64,000 bases of DNA from Comamonadaceae bacterium OTU4NAUVB1 (lineage in GTDB: Bacteria; Pseudomonadota; Gammaproteobacteria; Burkholderiales; Burkholderiaceae_C): the NCBI GenBank assembly GCA_024372625.1, contig CP099605.1, positions 2,666,001-2,730,000 on the forward strand, read 5' to 3'. Under the pieces are notes generated by a model. The model was given only the letters and a program-made list of their open reading frames with translations. It was not told the origin of the DNA and ran no database searches. This document shows positions 55,982-64,000 of the stretch, one piece after another. A program made the position numbers and the translations under genes. Position 1 is the first letter of the stretch. Each line of letters begins with the position of its first letter.

Positions 55982-56704
55982 TCAGGCCGACGCGATCCCG
56001 AGTTCGTCGCACACGCGCGCCAGCAGGGTGCGCAGGGCCGCAACCTCGGCCTCCAGCCTCGCCACGTTCGACTTCAGCGCCGCGACCTCGCCCTGCGTCA
56101 CGTCCGCGCCGCCCTGGCCGCCGCCGGCGTCGGCGCCGCGCGCGGGCGCGAAGTCCTCCGGCGGCGCGCCGGACAGCAGCTGCGCCCAGCGCCCCTCGCG
56201 CGCGCCGGGCAGCCGCGCGAGCTTGGCCACCAGCGCGCCGGCCGGCCGCTCGGCCATCTCGTCGAGGAAGCCCTCGACCGAGGAGATGTCGGCGAAGTTG
56301 TGCATGCGGTCGCAGGCGATGCGCAGTTCGCCCGCCGTCTGCGGCCCGCGCAGCATCAGCACGGCCAGCAGGATGGTCGACTGCGAGGGCAGCTTCAGCA
56401 CCCGGTCGAGGTTGTGGGAGTAGCGGAAGGTGCGCCCGCCGCTGGTCTCGCCGACCAGGCTGCGGCCTTTGAGGCTGTCGAGCGCGTCCTGCGCCTGGGC
56501 GTCGGAGACCTCCAGCACCGGGTTGCGGCTGGTCTTCTGGTTGCAGCCGGAGACCAGCGCGTTGAGCGTGAGCGGGTAGCTGTCGGGCACGGTGCGCTGC
56601 TTCTCGATCAGCACGCCGAGCACGCGCGTCTCCAGCAGTGACAGCGTCGCCAGGGGAGAACCCATGGCGGTGTGGATGACGGGGGGCGAAAGCATGTCGT
56701 CCAT
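55982..56704 (-). CDS. YceH/DUF480-family protein
   Basis: A 240-residue cytoplasmic protein with two winged-helix domains (about 18-180), seen in [20 protein letters not shown] and [17 protein letters not shown] short coiled coil follows at the C-terminus (about 205-235). The family function is unknown. The start at 56704 is the longest; family alignment may support 56665 ([10 protein letters not shown]). It is 13 bp after the dehydrogenase gene. Confidence 0.88.
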   Translation of the reverse strand: MDDMLSPPVIHTAMGSPLATLSLLETRVLGVLIEKQRTVPDSYPLTLNALVSGCNQKTSRNPVLEVSDAQAQDALDSLKGRSLVGETSGGRTFRYSHNLDRVLKLPSQSTILLAVLMLRGPQTAGELRIACDRMHNFADISSVEGFLDEMAERPAGALVAKLARLPGAREGRWAQLLSGAPPEDFAPARGADAGGGQGGADVTQGEVAALKSNVARLEAEVAALRTLLARVCDELGIASA

Positions 56705-56717
56705 CGATGCGCGCGCC

Positions 56718-57749
<1,032 letters not shown>

Positions 57750-57902
57750 GGCGGCACGCTCGCTTCCGTGGAGTCTGAAGGCCTTCATCCTAGCCTCGGG
57801 CGGCCCCCACTTAAAATGCCCGATCCGCCCGGGCGTCGCCACGGCCCCGGCGTCCCGCCTCTCCAAGCCGTTCGTCCCCTCCCCCCAGAAAGCGCCCTCC
57901 CG

Positions 57903-60092
57903 ATGTCCCCGCGCAAGCTCTTCGTCACCACCGCCCTGCCCTACGCCAACGGTAAGTTCCACATCGGCCACATCATGGAATACATCCAGGCCGACATCTG
58001 GGTGCGGTTCCAGCGCATGAACGGGGCCGAGGTCGACTTCGTCTGCGCCGACGACGCCCACGGCGCGGCCATCACCATCGCGGCGGACAAGGCCGGCGTC
58101 ACGCCGCAGGCCTTCGTCGCGGAGATCGCCGCCGGGCGCAAGCCCTACCTCGACGGTTTCCACATCGCCTTCGACAACTGGCACTCCACCGACGCGCCGG
58201 AGAACCACGAACTCGCCCGGGACATCTACCGCGACCTGCGCGACACCGCCGGCCTGATCGAGACGCGCAGCGTCGAGCAGTTCTACGACCCCGAGAAGGG
58301 CATGTTCCTGGCCGACCGCTTCATCAAGGGCGAATGCCCCAACTGTCACGCCAGGGACCAGTACGGCGACAACTGCGAGGTCTGCGGCGCGGTCTACGCG
58401 CCCACCGAGCTGATCGCGCCCTACTCCGCGCTCTCGGGCGCCAAGCCGGAACTGCGCAGCTCCGAGCACTTCTTCTTCCGGCTCTCCGATCCGCGCTGCG
58501 AGGCCTTCCTGAAGCAGTGGACCGCCGCGGCCGGCCACGTCCAGCCCGAGGTGCAGAACAAGATCCGCGAATGGCTCTACCGGGAGGAGCCGACCGACGC
58601 GCCGGCCGACACGCCGGCCGGGGACGGCGCCGCGAAGCCCGCGCGCGCCGGCCTGGGCGACTGGGACATCAGTCGCGACGCGCCCTACTTCGGCATCGAG
58701 ATCCCGGACGCGCCGGGCAAGTACTTCTACGTCTGGCTCGACGCCCCGGTGGGCTACCTGGCCTCGCTGAAGAACCTGCTGGACCGCCGCCGCGCCCAGG
58801 CCCTCGAGGCCGGCGGCGACGCCGTCACCTATGCCGACTACATGGCCGACCCGGCGCTGGAGCAGGTGCACTTCATCGGCAAGGACATCATCACCTTCCA
58901 CACCCTGTTCTGGCCGGCGATGCTGCACTTCAGCGGCCGCAAGGCGCCCGATGCCGTGTACGTGCACGGCCACCTCACCGTCGGCGGCGAGAAGATGAGC
59001 AAGAGCCGCGGCACCGGCATCGACCCGCTGCGCTACCTCTCGGTCGGGCTCGACCCCGGGCACCTGCGCTACTACCTCGCGGCCAAGCTCAACGGGCGCA
59101 ACGAGGACATCGACTTCAACCCCGAGGACTTCATCGCCCGCGTGAACAGCGACCTGGTGGGCAAGTACATCAACATCGCCAGCCGCGCGGCCGGTTTCAC
59201 CGCCAAGCGCTTCGGCGGCCGGCTGGGCGAGGTGTCGGCCGACGGCGCGGCGCTGCTGCAGGCCCTGCGGGAGGCCGGGGCCGGGCTGCGCACGCTGCAG
59301 GACGCGCGCGACACCGCGCGCGCCATGCGCGACACCATGGCGCTGGCCGACCGCGTGAACGAGTACGTCGATGTCAACAAGCCCTGGGAACTGGCCAAGC
59401 AGGACGGCGCCGAGGCCCGCCTGCACGACGTCTGCACGACCTGCATCCAGGCCTTCCGCCTGCTCACGATCTACCTCAAGCCGGTGCTGCCGGCGCTGGC
59501 CGCCGACGTCGAGCGCTTCCTGAACATCGCGCCGCTGCGCTGGCAGGACGCCGACGCGCTGCTGCCGCCGGGCCACGTCATCGCCGACTACCGCCACCTG
59601 ACGCAGCGCGTCGATCCCAAACGCGTCGACGCCCTGTTCGAGTCCGACGCGCCGAAGGCCGAGGCGCCGGCGGCGGGTGGCGCGACGGCGGCGACCGCCG
59701 TGGCGCCCGTCGACGGCGACGCCCCCCGGCCCGGCGGCGAGGCGATCGCGCCGGTCATCGGCATCGACGATTTCGCGAAGATCGACCTGCGCATCGCCCG
59801 CATCGTGGCCTGCGAGGCCGTCGAGGGCTCGACCAAGCTGCTGCGCCTGACGCTCGACGTCGGCGAGGGCCGCACGCGCAACGTCTTCAGCGGCATCGCC
59901 TCGGCCTACGCGCCCGGGCAGCTGGTGGGCAAGCTCACGGTGATGGTCGCCAACCTGGCGCCGCGCAAGATGAAGTTCGGCGTCAGCGAGGGCATGGTGC
60001 TGGCCGCCAGCCATGCCGACGAGAAGGCCACCCCCGGCATCCACGTGCTCGAACCCTGGGCCGGCGCGGTGCCCGGCATGCGGGTGCGCTGA
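57903..60092 (+). CDS. metG: Methionyl-tRNA synthetase
   Basis: A 729-residue class I synthetase. It has the HIGH motif [10 protein letters not shown], the zinc knuckle [17 protein letters not shown] (near 146-162) and the KMSKS loop GEKMSKSRG (near residue 362). An anticodon domain is followed by an Ala/Pro linker and a C-terminal EMAP/Trbp-type tRNA-binding dimer domain (about 620-729). It charges initiator and elongator tRNA-Met. An insertion around 235-250 is Ala/Asp-rich and unconserved. Confidence 0.97.
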   Translation: MSPRKLFVTTALPYANGKFHIGHIMEYIQADIWVRFQRMNGAEVDFVCADDAHGAAITIAADKAGVTPQAFVAEIAAGRKPYLDGFHIAFDNWHSTDAPENHELARDIYRDLRDTAGLIETRSVEQFYDPEKGMFLADRFIKGECPNCHARDQYGDNCEVCGAVYAPTELIAPYSALSGAKPELRSSEHFFFRLSDPRCEAFLKQWTAAAGHVQPEVQNKIREWLYREEPTDAPADTPAGDGAAKPARAGLGDWDISRDAPYFGIEIPDAPGKYFYVWLDAPVGYLASLKNLLDRRRAQALEAGGDAVTYADYMADPALEQVHFIGKDIITFHTLFWPAMLHFSGRKAPDAVYVHGHLTVGGEKMSKSRGTGIDPLRYLSVGLDPGHLRYYLAAKLNGRNEDIDFNPEDFIARVNSDLVGKYINIASRAAGFTAKRFGGRLGEVSADGAALLQALREAGAGLRTLQDARDTARAMRDTMALADRVNEYVDVNKPWELAKQDGAEARLHDVCTTCIQAFRLLTIYLKPVLPALAADVERFLNIAPLRWQDADALLPPGHVIADYRHLTQRVDPKRVDALFESDAPKAEAPAAGGATAATAVAPVDGDAPRPGGEAIAPVIGIDDFAKIDLRIARIVACEAVEGSTKLLRLTLDVGEGRTRNVFSGIASAYAPGQLVGKLTVMVANLAPRKMKFGVSEGMVLAASHADEKATPGIHVLEPWAGAVPGMRVR

Positions 60093-60103
60093 GCATCGGC
60101 GCC

Positions 60104-60370
60104 ATGGCTTCGCCCCTCGAGGACACCCCTGGGCGCCGGCGCCTCGCCGGCCCCGCCCTGGCCGTCTGCGCCGCCATCGCGCTGTCGGGCCTGGGCGGCT
60201 GCGCCGTGATCGGCGTGGCCGGCGCCGCCGTCTCGGTGGCGGGCACGGCGGTGGGCGTCGGCGCTTCGGTGGTCGGGCTGGCGGCCGACGCGGCGGTCGG
60301 CACCGTGCGCCTGGGCGGCAAGGCGATCGGCGCGGCGGCCGACGCCGTCCTGCCCGATCCAGCGCCCTGA
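60104..60370 (+). CDS. Small putative lipoprotein
   Basis: An 88-residue protein with a basic N-terminus (GRRRLAG), a hydrophobic stretch and a lipobox-like LGGC (C33). The rest is a Gly/Ala/Val-rich membrane-associating region, similar in style to small NF038104-type lipoproteins. It starts 11 bases after metG and may be co-transcribed. Function is unknown. Confidence 0.65.
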   Translation: MASPLEDTPGRRRLAGPALAVCAAIALSGLGGCAVIGVAGAAVSVAGTAVGVGASVVGLAADAAVGTVRLGGKAIGAAADAVLPDPAP

Positions 60371-60410
60371 CGTCCGCACCCTGTGAACTGGGGCACACGG
60401 CGTGCCCAAC

Positions 60411-60477
60411 GTGATCGTTTTGTTTACAAAACGTCCAATACTTCCATAGTTTTTGTAAGACTTTGCCCTACGATCAC
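60411..60477. promoter_or_regulatory. Palindrome-rich region before the SCO1 gene
   Basis: GTGATCGT (60411-60418) and ACGATCAC (60470-60477) are perfect inverted copies 51 bases apart. Overlapping the first is the hairpin CGTTTTG-TTTA-CAAAACG (60416-60433). The 157-bp gap is strikingly AT-rich for this sequence and holds no gene. It could bind a copper-responsive or redox regulator (inference). Confidence 0.4.
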
Positions 60478-60497
60478 GGCCTTGCTGGTCTTGTTCT

Positions 60498-60513
60498 GAA
60501 TACTTAGGTATTC
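60498..60513 (+). promoter_or_regulatory. Small dyad just before the SCO1 start
   Basis: GAATAC-TTAG-GTATTC is followed by five T residues, 15 bases before the first ATG. It may be an operator in the leader or a small attenuator hairpin covering the approach to the ribosome site. Confidence 0.3.
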
Positions 60514-60527
60514 TTTTTGGGGTAAAG

Positions 60528-61238
60528 ATGATGTCAGGAAGCCATCGGGGCGCGTCGCCGGACGACGTCGACCCCGGCCCACCTCGGTTGCGGGCCTTCG
60601 GTGCGCCCGGCCGGGCCGGCATCGCCGCCGCCGCGCTGTTGCTCGCCCTGCTGACCGGCGTGGTCCTGGCCCTGGGCAACGCGGCGCTGCCGGGATCGAA
60701 GGCGACGGCGGCGACGCCGGCCCCGAGTTTCTACGACCATCTCCAGGGCATGCAGCTGGTCGACCAGGACGGCAAGGCCTTCCGGCCCGCCGGACTGGCC
60801 GGCCGGATCGTCCTGCTCAACTTCGTCTTCACCGGCTGCGCCACCACCTGCCCGACCCAGACGCGCGAACTCGCCGCCGTGCAGCAGTCGCTGCCCGCGT
60901 CGGTGCGCCGCGACGTGCGCTTCGTGTCGATCTCGGTCGATCCGCTGGGCGACACGCCCGCCCTGCTGCGCGCCTACGGACGCAGCGCCGGCGCGGATTT
61001 CTCTTCGTGGACCTTCGCCACCGGGCGCCCGCAGGACATCGAGCGGCTGGGCGAGCGGCTGCGGCTGTTCCGCGACGCCGCCTCGCCGCCGCGCCCCCAG
61101 GACCATGCCACGGGCCTGTGGCTGGTCGACGGCGCGGGCCGGCTGATGCAGCGCTACGGCGGCGTCGACACCGCGCGGCTGGCCGGCGAGCTGACGCGGT
61201 TGCGCGACATGGCCGACCCCGCCCGCCGGACGCCCTAG
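60528..61238 (+). CDS. SCO1-family copper chaperone
   Basis: A 236-residue membrane-anchored thioredoxin-fold protein. One N-terminal helix (about 30-52) precedes the copper site CATTC (C104, C108, a C-x3-C) and the third ligand His in QDHATGL (H193). It hands copper to an extracytoplasmic target. The family is often labelled SCO1/SenC, an old name unrelated to selenoneine SenC. The next gene encodes a copper-radical oxidase, a likely client. Confidence 0.92.
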   Translation: MMSGSHRGASPDDVDPGPPRLRAFGAPGRAGIAAAALLLALLTGVVLALGNAALPGSKATAATPAPSFYDHLQGMQLVDQDGKAFRPAGLAGRIVLLNFVFTGCATTCPTQTRELAAVQQSLPASVRRDVRFVSISVDPLGDTPALLRAYGRSAGADFSSWTFATGRPQDIERLGERLRLFRDAASPPRPQDHATGLWLVDGAGRLMQRYGGVDTARLAGELTRLRDMADPARRTP

Positions 61239-61287
61239 CCGGACGCCCCGTCCGCGGGCGGCCGCCCACGCGCCACCCTGTCTGTGC

Positions 61288-61317
61288 CGCGATCTCCCGC
61301 GATCTCCCGCGATTTCC
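61288..61317 (+). repeat. Three 10-bp direct repeats before the copper oxidase gene
   Basis: CCGCGATCTC occurs twice in tandem (61288-61307), followed by CCGCGATTTC (61308-61317). One helical turn separates each copy. It lies in the 170-bp gap between the SCO1 and oxidase genes and could be a regulator-binding array. Confidence 0.4.
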
Positions 61318-61408
61318 GATCCCCGCTCCCGCGCGCACCGCGCCGCGTGGCTTCGCCGTGCCCGCCCGGGGCCGATGTCGCCGACCCCAGAACCGAAGAA
61401 GAACCACC

Positions 61409-64000
61409 ATGTCGCACCCGCCCCAAGCCTCCGCTGCCGCGCCTCCGTCACGCATCGCCCTGCGCCCGGGGCGCCCGGGGCGCCCGGTGCCCCGTCCCTG
61501 GCCACGCCGCGCGCTGGCCCTGCTGGTCGCGGCGGGCCTGTCAGCCTGTGGCGGCGACGGCGACAACGCCGCGGCGACGGGCGCGTCCCCGGTGGCGAGC
61601 GGCACGGTCGCGGCCGTCGCGCAGCAGCGCGCGCCGGCGCTCAAGCCGTCGAGCTGGGTCACGGTGCCGGCGGTGGCCGATCCGACGCTGCAGAACCTGG
61701 CCATCCCGGCGAGCGCGCCCACGCAGGGCCTGTGGTCGGGCGTGCAGAACTGGCCGCTCAACGCGCTGCACGCCGCCGTGCTGCCCAACGGCCGCGTCCT
61801 GAGCTATGGCTCCACGCCCGACGGCGCGGGGCAGAACGGCCGCTACTTCGACGTCTGGGACCCGACGCTGGGTTTCGGCGACAACGCCCATCGCACCACC
61901 TACCGCGACGGCCAGCAGGACAGCTTCTGTTCCGCCGCCGCCTACCTGGGCGACGGTCGGCTGATGATCTCCGGCGGCAACGGCGCCGTCACGACCACGC
62001 TCTACACGCCCGCCACCGACGGCGTGACGACCTCCGCCGCCAACCTGGCCGACGAGCGCTGGTACGCCACGATGCTCAACCTGCCCGACGGCCGCCCGGT
62101 GGTGCTCGGAGGCATGAACCCCTATGCCGAGGGCATGCAGGACAACCCGGCCCAGTCGGTCGCCCAGGGTCTGGCGTCGATGACGCCGGAAGTGTTGGAG
62201 AACGGCGCTTGGCGTTCCCTGTTCGGCGCCTACAGCCGGGACGCCTTCGGCCCGGACTACCTGCGCGCCTCCTACCCGCGCGCCTGGGTGGCGCCGGACG
62301 GCCGCGTCTTCGGCGTCTCGGCCGAGACCATGTGGTACCTCGACCCCGCCGGCAACGGCACGCTGTCGGTGGCCGGCCGCTTCAAGGAGGCGCCCAACGC
62401 GACCACGCGGCCCAACGTCGGCGCGACCAACACCGCCGTCATGTACGCGCCGGGCCGCATCCTGGTGGTCGGCGGCAACGGCTCGTTCAACGGCGACGGC
62501 CTGCCCGCGAGCGCCGGGGCGACGATGATCGACATCAGCGGCGGCGCGCCCCGGCTCGCGGAACAGCCGGCGATGAAGACCGCGCGCCGCTTCCCCAACG
62601 CGATCGTGCTGCCGACCGGCCGCGTGCTGATCACCGGCGGCACGCGGCAGGGCAACGAGAACGGCGTCAACGCGGTCTATGCCGCCGAGACCTGGGACCC
62701 GGCCTCGGGCACCTGGAGCACCGGAGCGAACGCGGCCATCTTTCGCGGCTACCACTCCTTCAGCGTGCTGATGCCCAACGGCACGGTGCTCTCCACCGGC
62801 GGCGGCGCCCCCGGCCCGGTGACCAACCGCAACGCCGAGGCCTATTACCCGCCCTACCTGTTCCGCACGGTCAACGGCGCCGCGCAGCTCGCGCCGCGCC
62901 CGGTCATGGCGGCCCTGAGCGGGCTGACCTACGCCAACGGCGACGCCCTGCAGGTCGACATGGCCGGCGCCGGCGCCATCGCGCAGATGGTGCTGGTGGG
63001 CCTGAGCGCCGGCACGCACTCGTTCAACCCGGGCCAGCGCCGCATCCCGCTCGCGTTCTCCCAGGACACCTACCGCCTGACCACCACCGTGCCCGACAGG
63101 AACACCGTGCCGCCGGGCTACTACCAGCTGGTGGCGATCGACGCGGCGGGCGTGCCCTCGCGCGGCACCATCGTCGCCATCGGCGCCAACACCAGCGCAC
63201 CGCCGGTGGCCACCACGCCCTACAACCCGCCGGACCTGTCGGCCACCGTCAACGCACCGGTCATCGTGGCCGGCGGCACGGCCAGCTATGGCGTCTCGGC
63301 GGTCGCCGGCACCACCTACAGCTGGGACTTCGGCGACGGCTCCGCCGCCACCGCCTTCGCCACGGCCGCCACCGCCACCCACGTCTACGCCCAGCCGGGG
63401 GTCTACGCCGTCGTGCTGACGGCCCGGGCGGCCGACGGCTCGCTGGGGCGCCGCAGCTTCGTCCAGGCCGTGGGCGCGACGCCGACGGCGCGCAGGCCCA
63501 ACGCATCGGGCGCCACGGCGCTGGAGGCCCGCGCCAACGCCTCGGCGCGCCTGTGGATCGCCAACCCGGACAACGACTCGGTCGCCGTCGTCGACACCGC
63601 CACCAACGCCCGCGTGGCGGAGATCGCCGTGGGCGCCTCGCCGCGCAGCGTCGCGGTGGCGCCGGACGGCCGCGTCTGGGTCGTCAACAAGGCCTCGGCG
63701 AGCATCAGCATCGTCAACCCGGCCACGCTGGCGGTCGTGCAGACCGTGGCTCTGGCGCGTGCCTCGCAGCCGCACGGGCTGGTCTTCGCGCCCGGCGGCG
63801 GTGCCGCCTTCGTGGTGCTGGAGGCGCTCGGCCAGCTCCAGCGGCTCGACGCCGCCAGCGGCGCCGTGCAGGCGACCGCGGCCGTCGGCGCCAATCCCCG
63901 CCACCTGTCGATCGGCGCCGACGCGGCGACCGTGCTGGTCTCGCGCTTCGTCACCGCGCCGCTCGCGGGCGAAGGCACGGCGACGGTCAACACCGCCCTC
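61409..64000 (+). CDS. Copper-radical oxidase lipoprotein (galactose oxidase/GlxA-like) with PKD and beta-propeller extensions, 3' end outside window
   Basis: At least 864 residues, open to the window end. The signal ends in a lipobox (LSAC, near C48). A kelch-type oxidase domain keeps all five copper ligands: C174 (DSFCSAA) and Y219 (ERWYATM), which form the Cys-Tyr cofactor, and Y448/H449 (GYHSFS) and H537 (GTHSFNPGQRRIPL). A C-terminal early-set Ig domain follows, then a PKD domain (YSWDFGDG near 637), then YVTN-type propeller repeats (VAVVDTATNARV, VAVAPDGRVWVVN). It probably oxidises an alcohol or glycan to an aldehyde and makes H2O2. Copper could come from the adjacent SCO1 protein. Confidence 0.9.
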   Translation, partial: MSHPPQASAAAPPSRIALRPGRPGRPVPRPWPRRALALLVAAGLSACGGDGDNAAATGASPVASGTVAAVAQQRAPALKPSSWVTVPAVADPTLQNLAIPASAPTQGLWSGVQNWPLNALHAAVLPNGRVLSYGSTPDGAGQNGRYFDVWDPTLGFGDNAHRTTYRDGQQDSFCSAAAYLGDGRLMISGGNGAVTTTLYTPATDGVTTSAANLADERWYATMLNLPDGRPVVLGGMNPYAEGMQDNPAQSVAQGLASMTPEVLENGAWRSLFGAYSRDAFGPDYLRASYPRAWVAPDGRVFGVSAETMWYLDPAGNGTLSVAGRFKEAPNATTRPNVGATNTAVMYAPGRILVVGGNGSFNGDGLPASAGATMIDISGGAPRLAEQPAMKTARRFPNAIVLPTGRVLITGGTRQGNENGVNAVYAAETWDPASGTWSTGANAAIFRGYHSFSVLMPNGTVLSTGGGAPGPVTNRNAEAYYPPYLFRTVNGAAQLAPRPVMAALSGLTYANGDALQVDMAGAGAIAQMVLVGLSAGTHSFNPGQRRIPLAFSQDTYRLTTTVPDRNTVPPGYYQLVAIDAAGVPSRGTIVAIGANTSAPPVATTPYNPPDLSATVNAPVIVAGGTASYGVSAVAGTTYSWDFGDGSAATAFATAATATHVYAQPGVYAVVLTARAADGSLGRRSFVQAVGATPTARRPNASGATALEARANASARLWIANPDNDSVAVVDTATNARVAEIAVGASPRSVAVAPDGRVWVVNKASASISIVNPATLAVVQTVALARASQPHGLVFAPGGGAAFVVLEALGQLQRLDAASGAVQATAAVGANPRHLSIGADAATVLVSRFVTAPLAGEGTATVNTAL

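Noticed and set aside
60528-61238. The SCO1/SenC-family gene as the selenoneine SenC
   Set aside because: The protein is a thioredoxin-fold copper chaperone with C-x3-C and a His ligand. Selenoneine SenC is a SelD-type enzyme, found at 45209-46315.

Overview
The window looks like chromosome from a high-GC betaproteobacterium of the Burkholderiales, most likely Comamonadaceae and Variovorax-like. This is an inference from gene content: two Bug/TctC solute receptors, a full urtABCDE set, the FKBP-ispH pair, and a selenoneine (sen) cluster of the kind described in Variovorax paradoxus. Genes are densely packed with many ATGA or TGATG overlaps. No interval longer than 300 bases lacks a gene. I saw no insertion sequence, phage or CRISPR array.

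Layout. 1-6.4 kb: sugar-acid type catabolism (MFS tail, Bug receptor, DHDPS-family lyase, LysR regulator, IlvD/Edd-family dehydratase) and an MFS exporter. 6.6-12.6 kb: urea ABC transporter urtABCDE on the minus strand, with no urease genes in view. 12.7-17.1 kb: minus-strand 2-hydroxyacid dehydrogenase, small Cys-rich protein, second Bug receptor, esterase and polyphosphate kinase 2. 17.3-22.9 kb: CorA/ZntB-like transporter, PHP phosphoesterase, EamA permease, YciO-like protein, site-2 protease and trpS. 23-25 kb: a convergent response regulator and histidine kinase sharing a hairpin. 25.2-32.7 kb: tRNA-Ser, serS, ispH, fkpB, radC, an Smr protein, a truncated haemoglobin and an FtsX permease.

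33.3-54.1 kb is a selenium island. It holds a selenocysteine-containing formate dehydrogenase (fdnGHI, with an in-frame UGA and an adjacent SECIS hairpin), fdhE, selA, selB and tRNA-Sec. A large sensor kinase, selD/senC, senB and senA follow, then a four-gene PhnCDE-like ABC transporter probably importing a selenium oxyanion, tRNA 2-selenouridine synthase (mnmH/selU) and fdhD. Sec insertion, 2-selenouridine in tRNA and selenoneine synthesis are thus encoded together, apparently supplied by one selenophosphate synthetase.

54.2-60.4 kb: housekeeping genes (Mrp/ApbC, an alpha/beta hydrolase, YceH, an isocitrate-type dehydrogenase, metG, a small lipoprotein). 60.5-64 kb: a SCO1-type copper chaperone followed by a lipoprotein copper-radical oxidase of the galactose oxidase/GlxA type. 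The oxidase keeps all five copper ligands, carries PKD and beta-propeller extensions, and runs off the window end.

Regulatory observations: a shared motif at both ends of the lysR gene, a set of genes whose -10 box sits 6-7 nt before the start codon (candidate leaderless mRNAs), and several strong palindromes.
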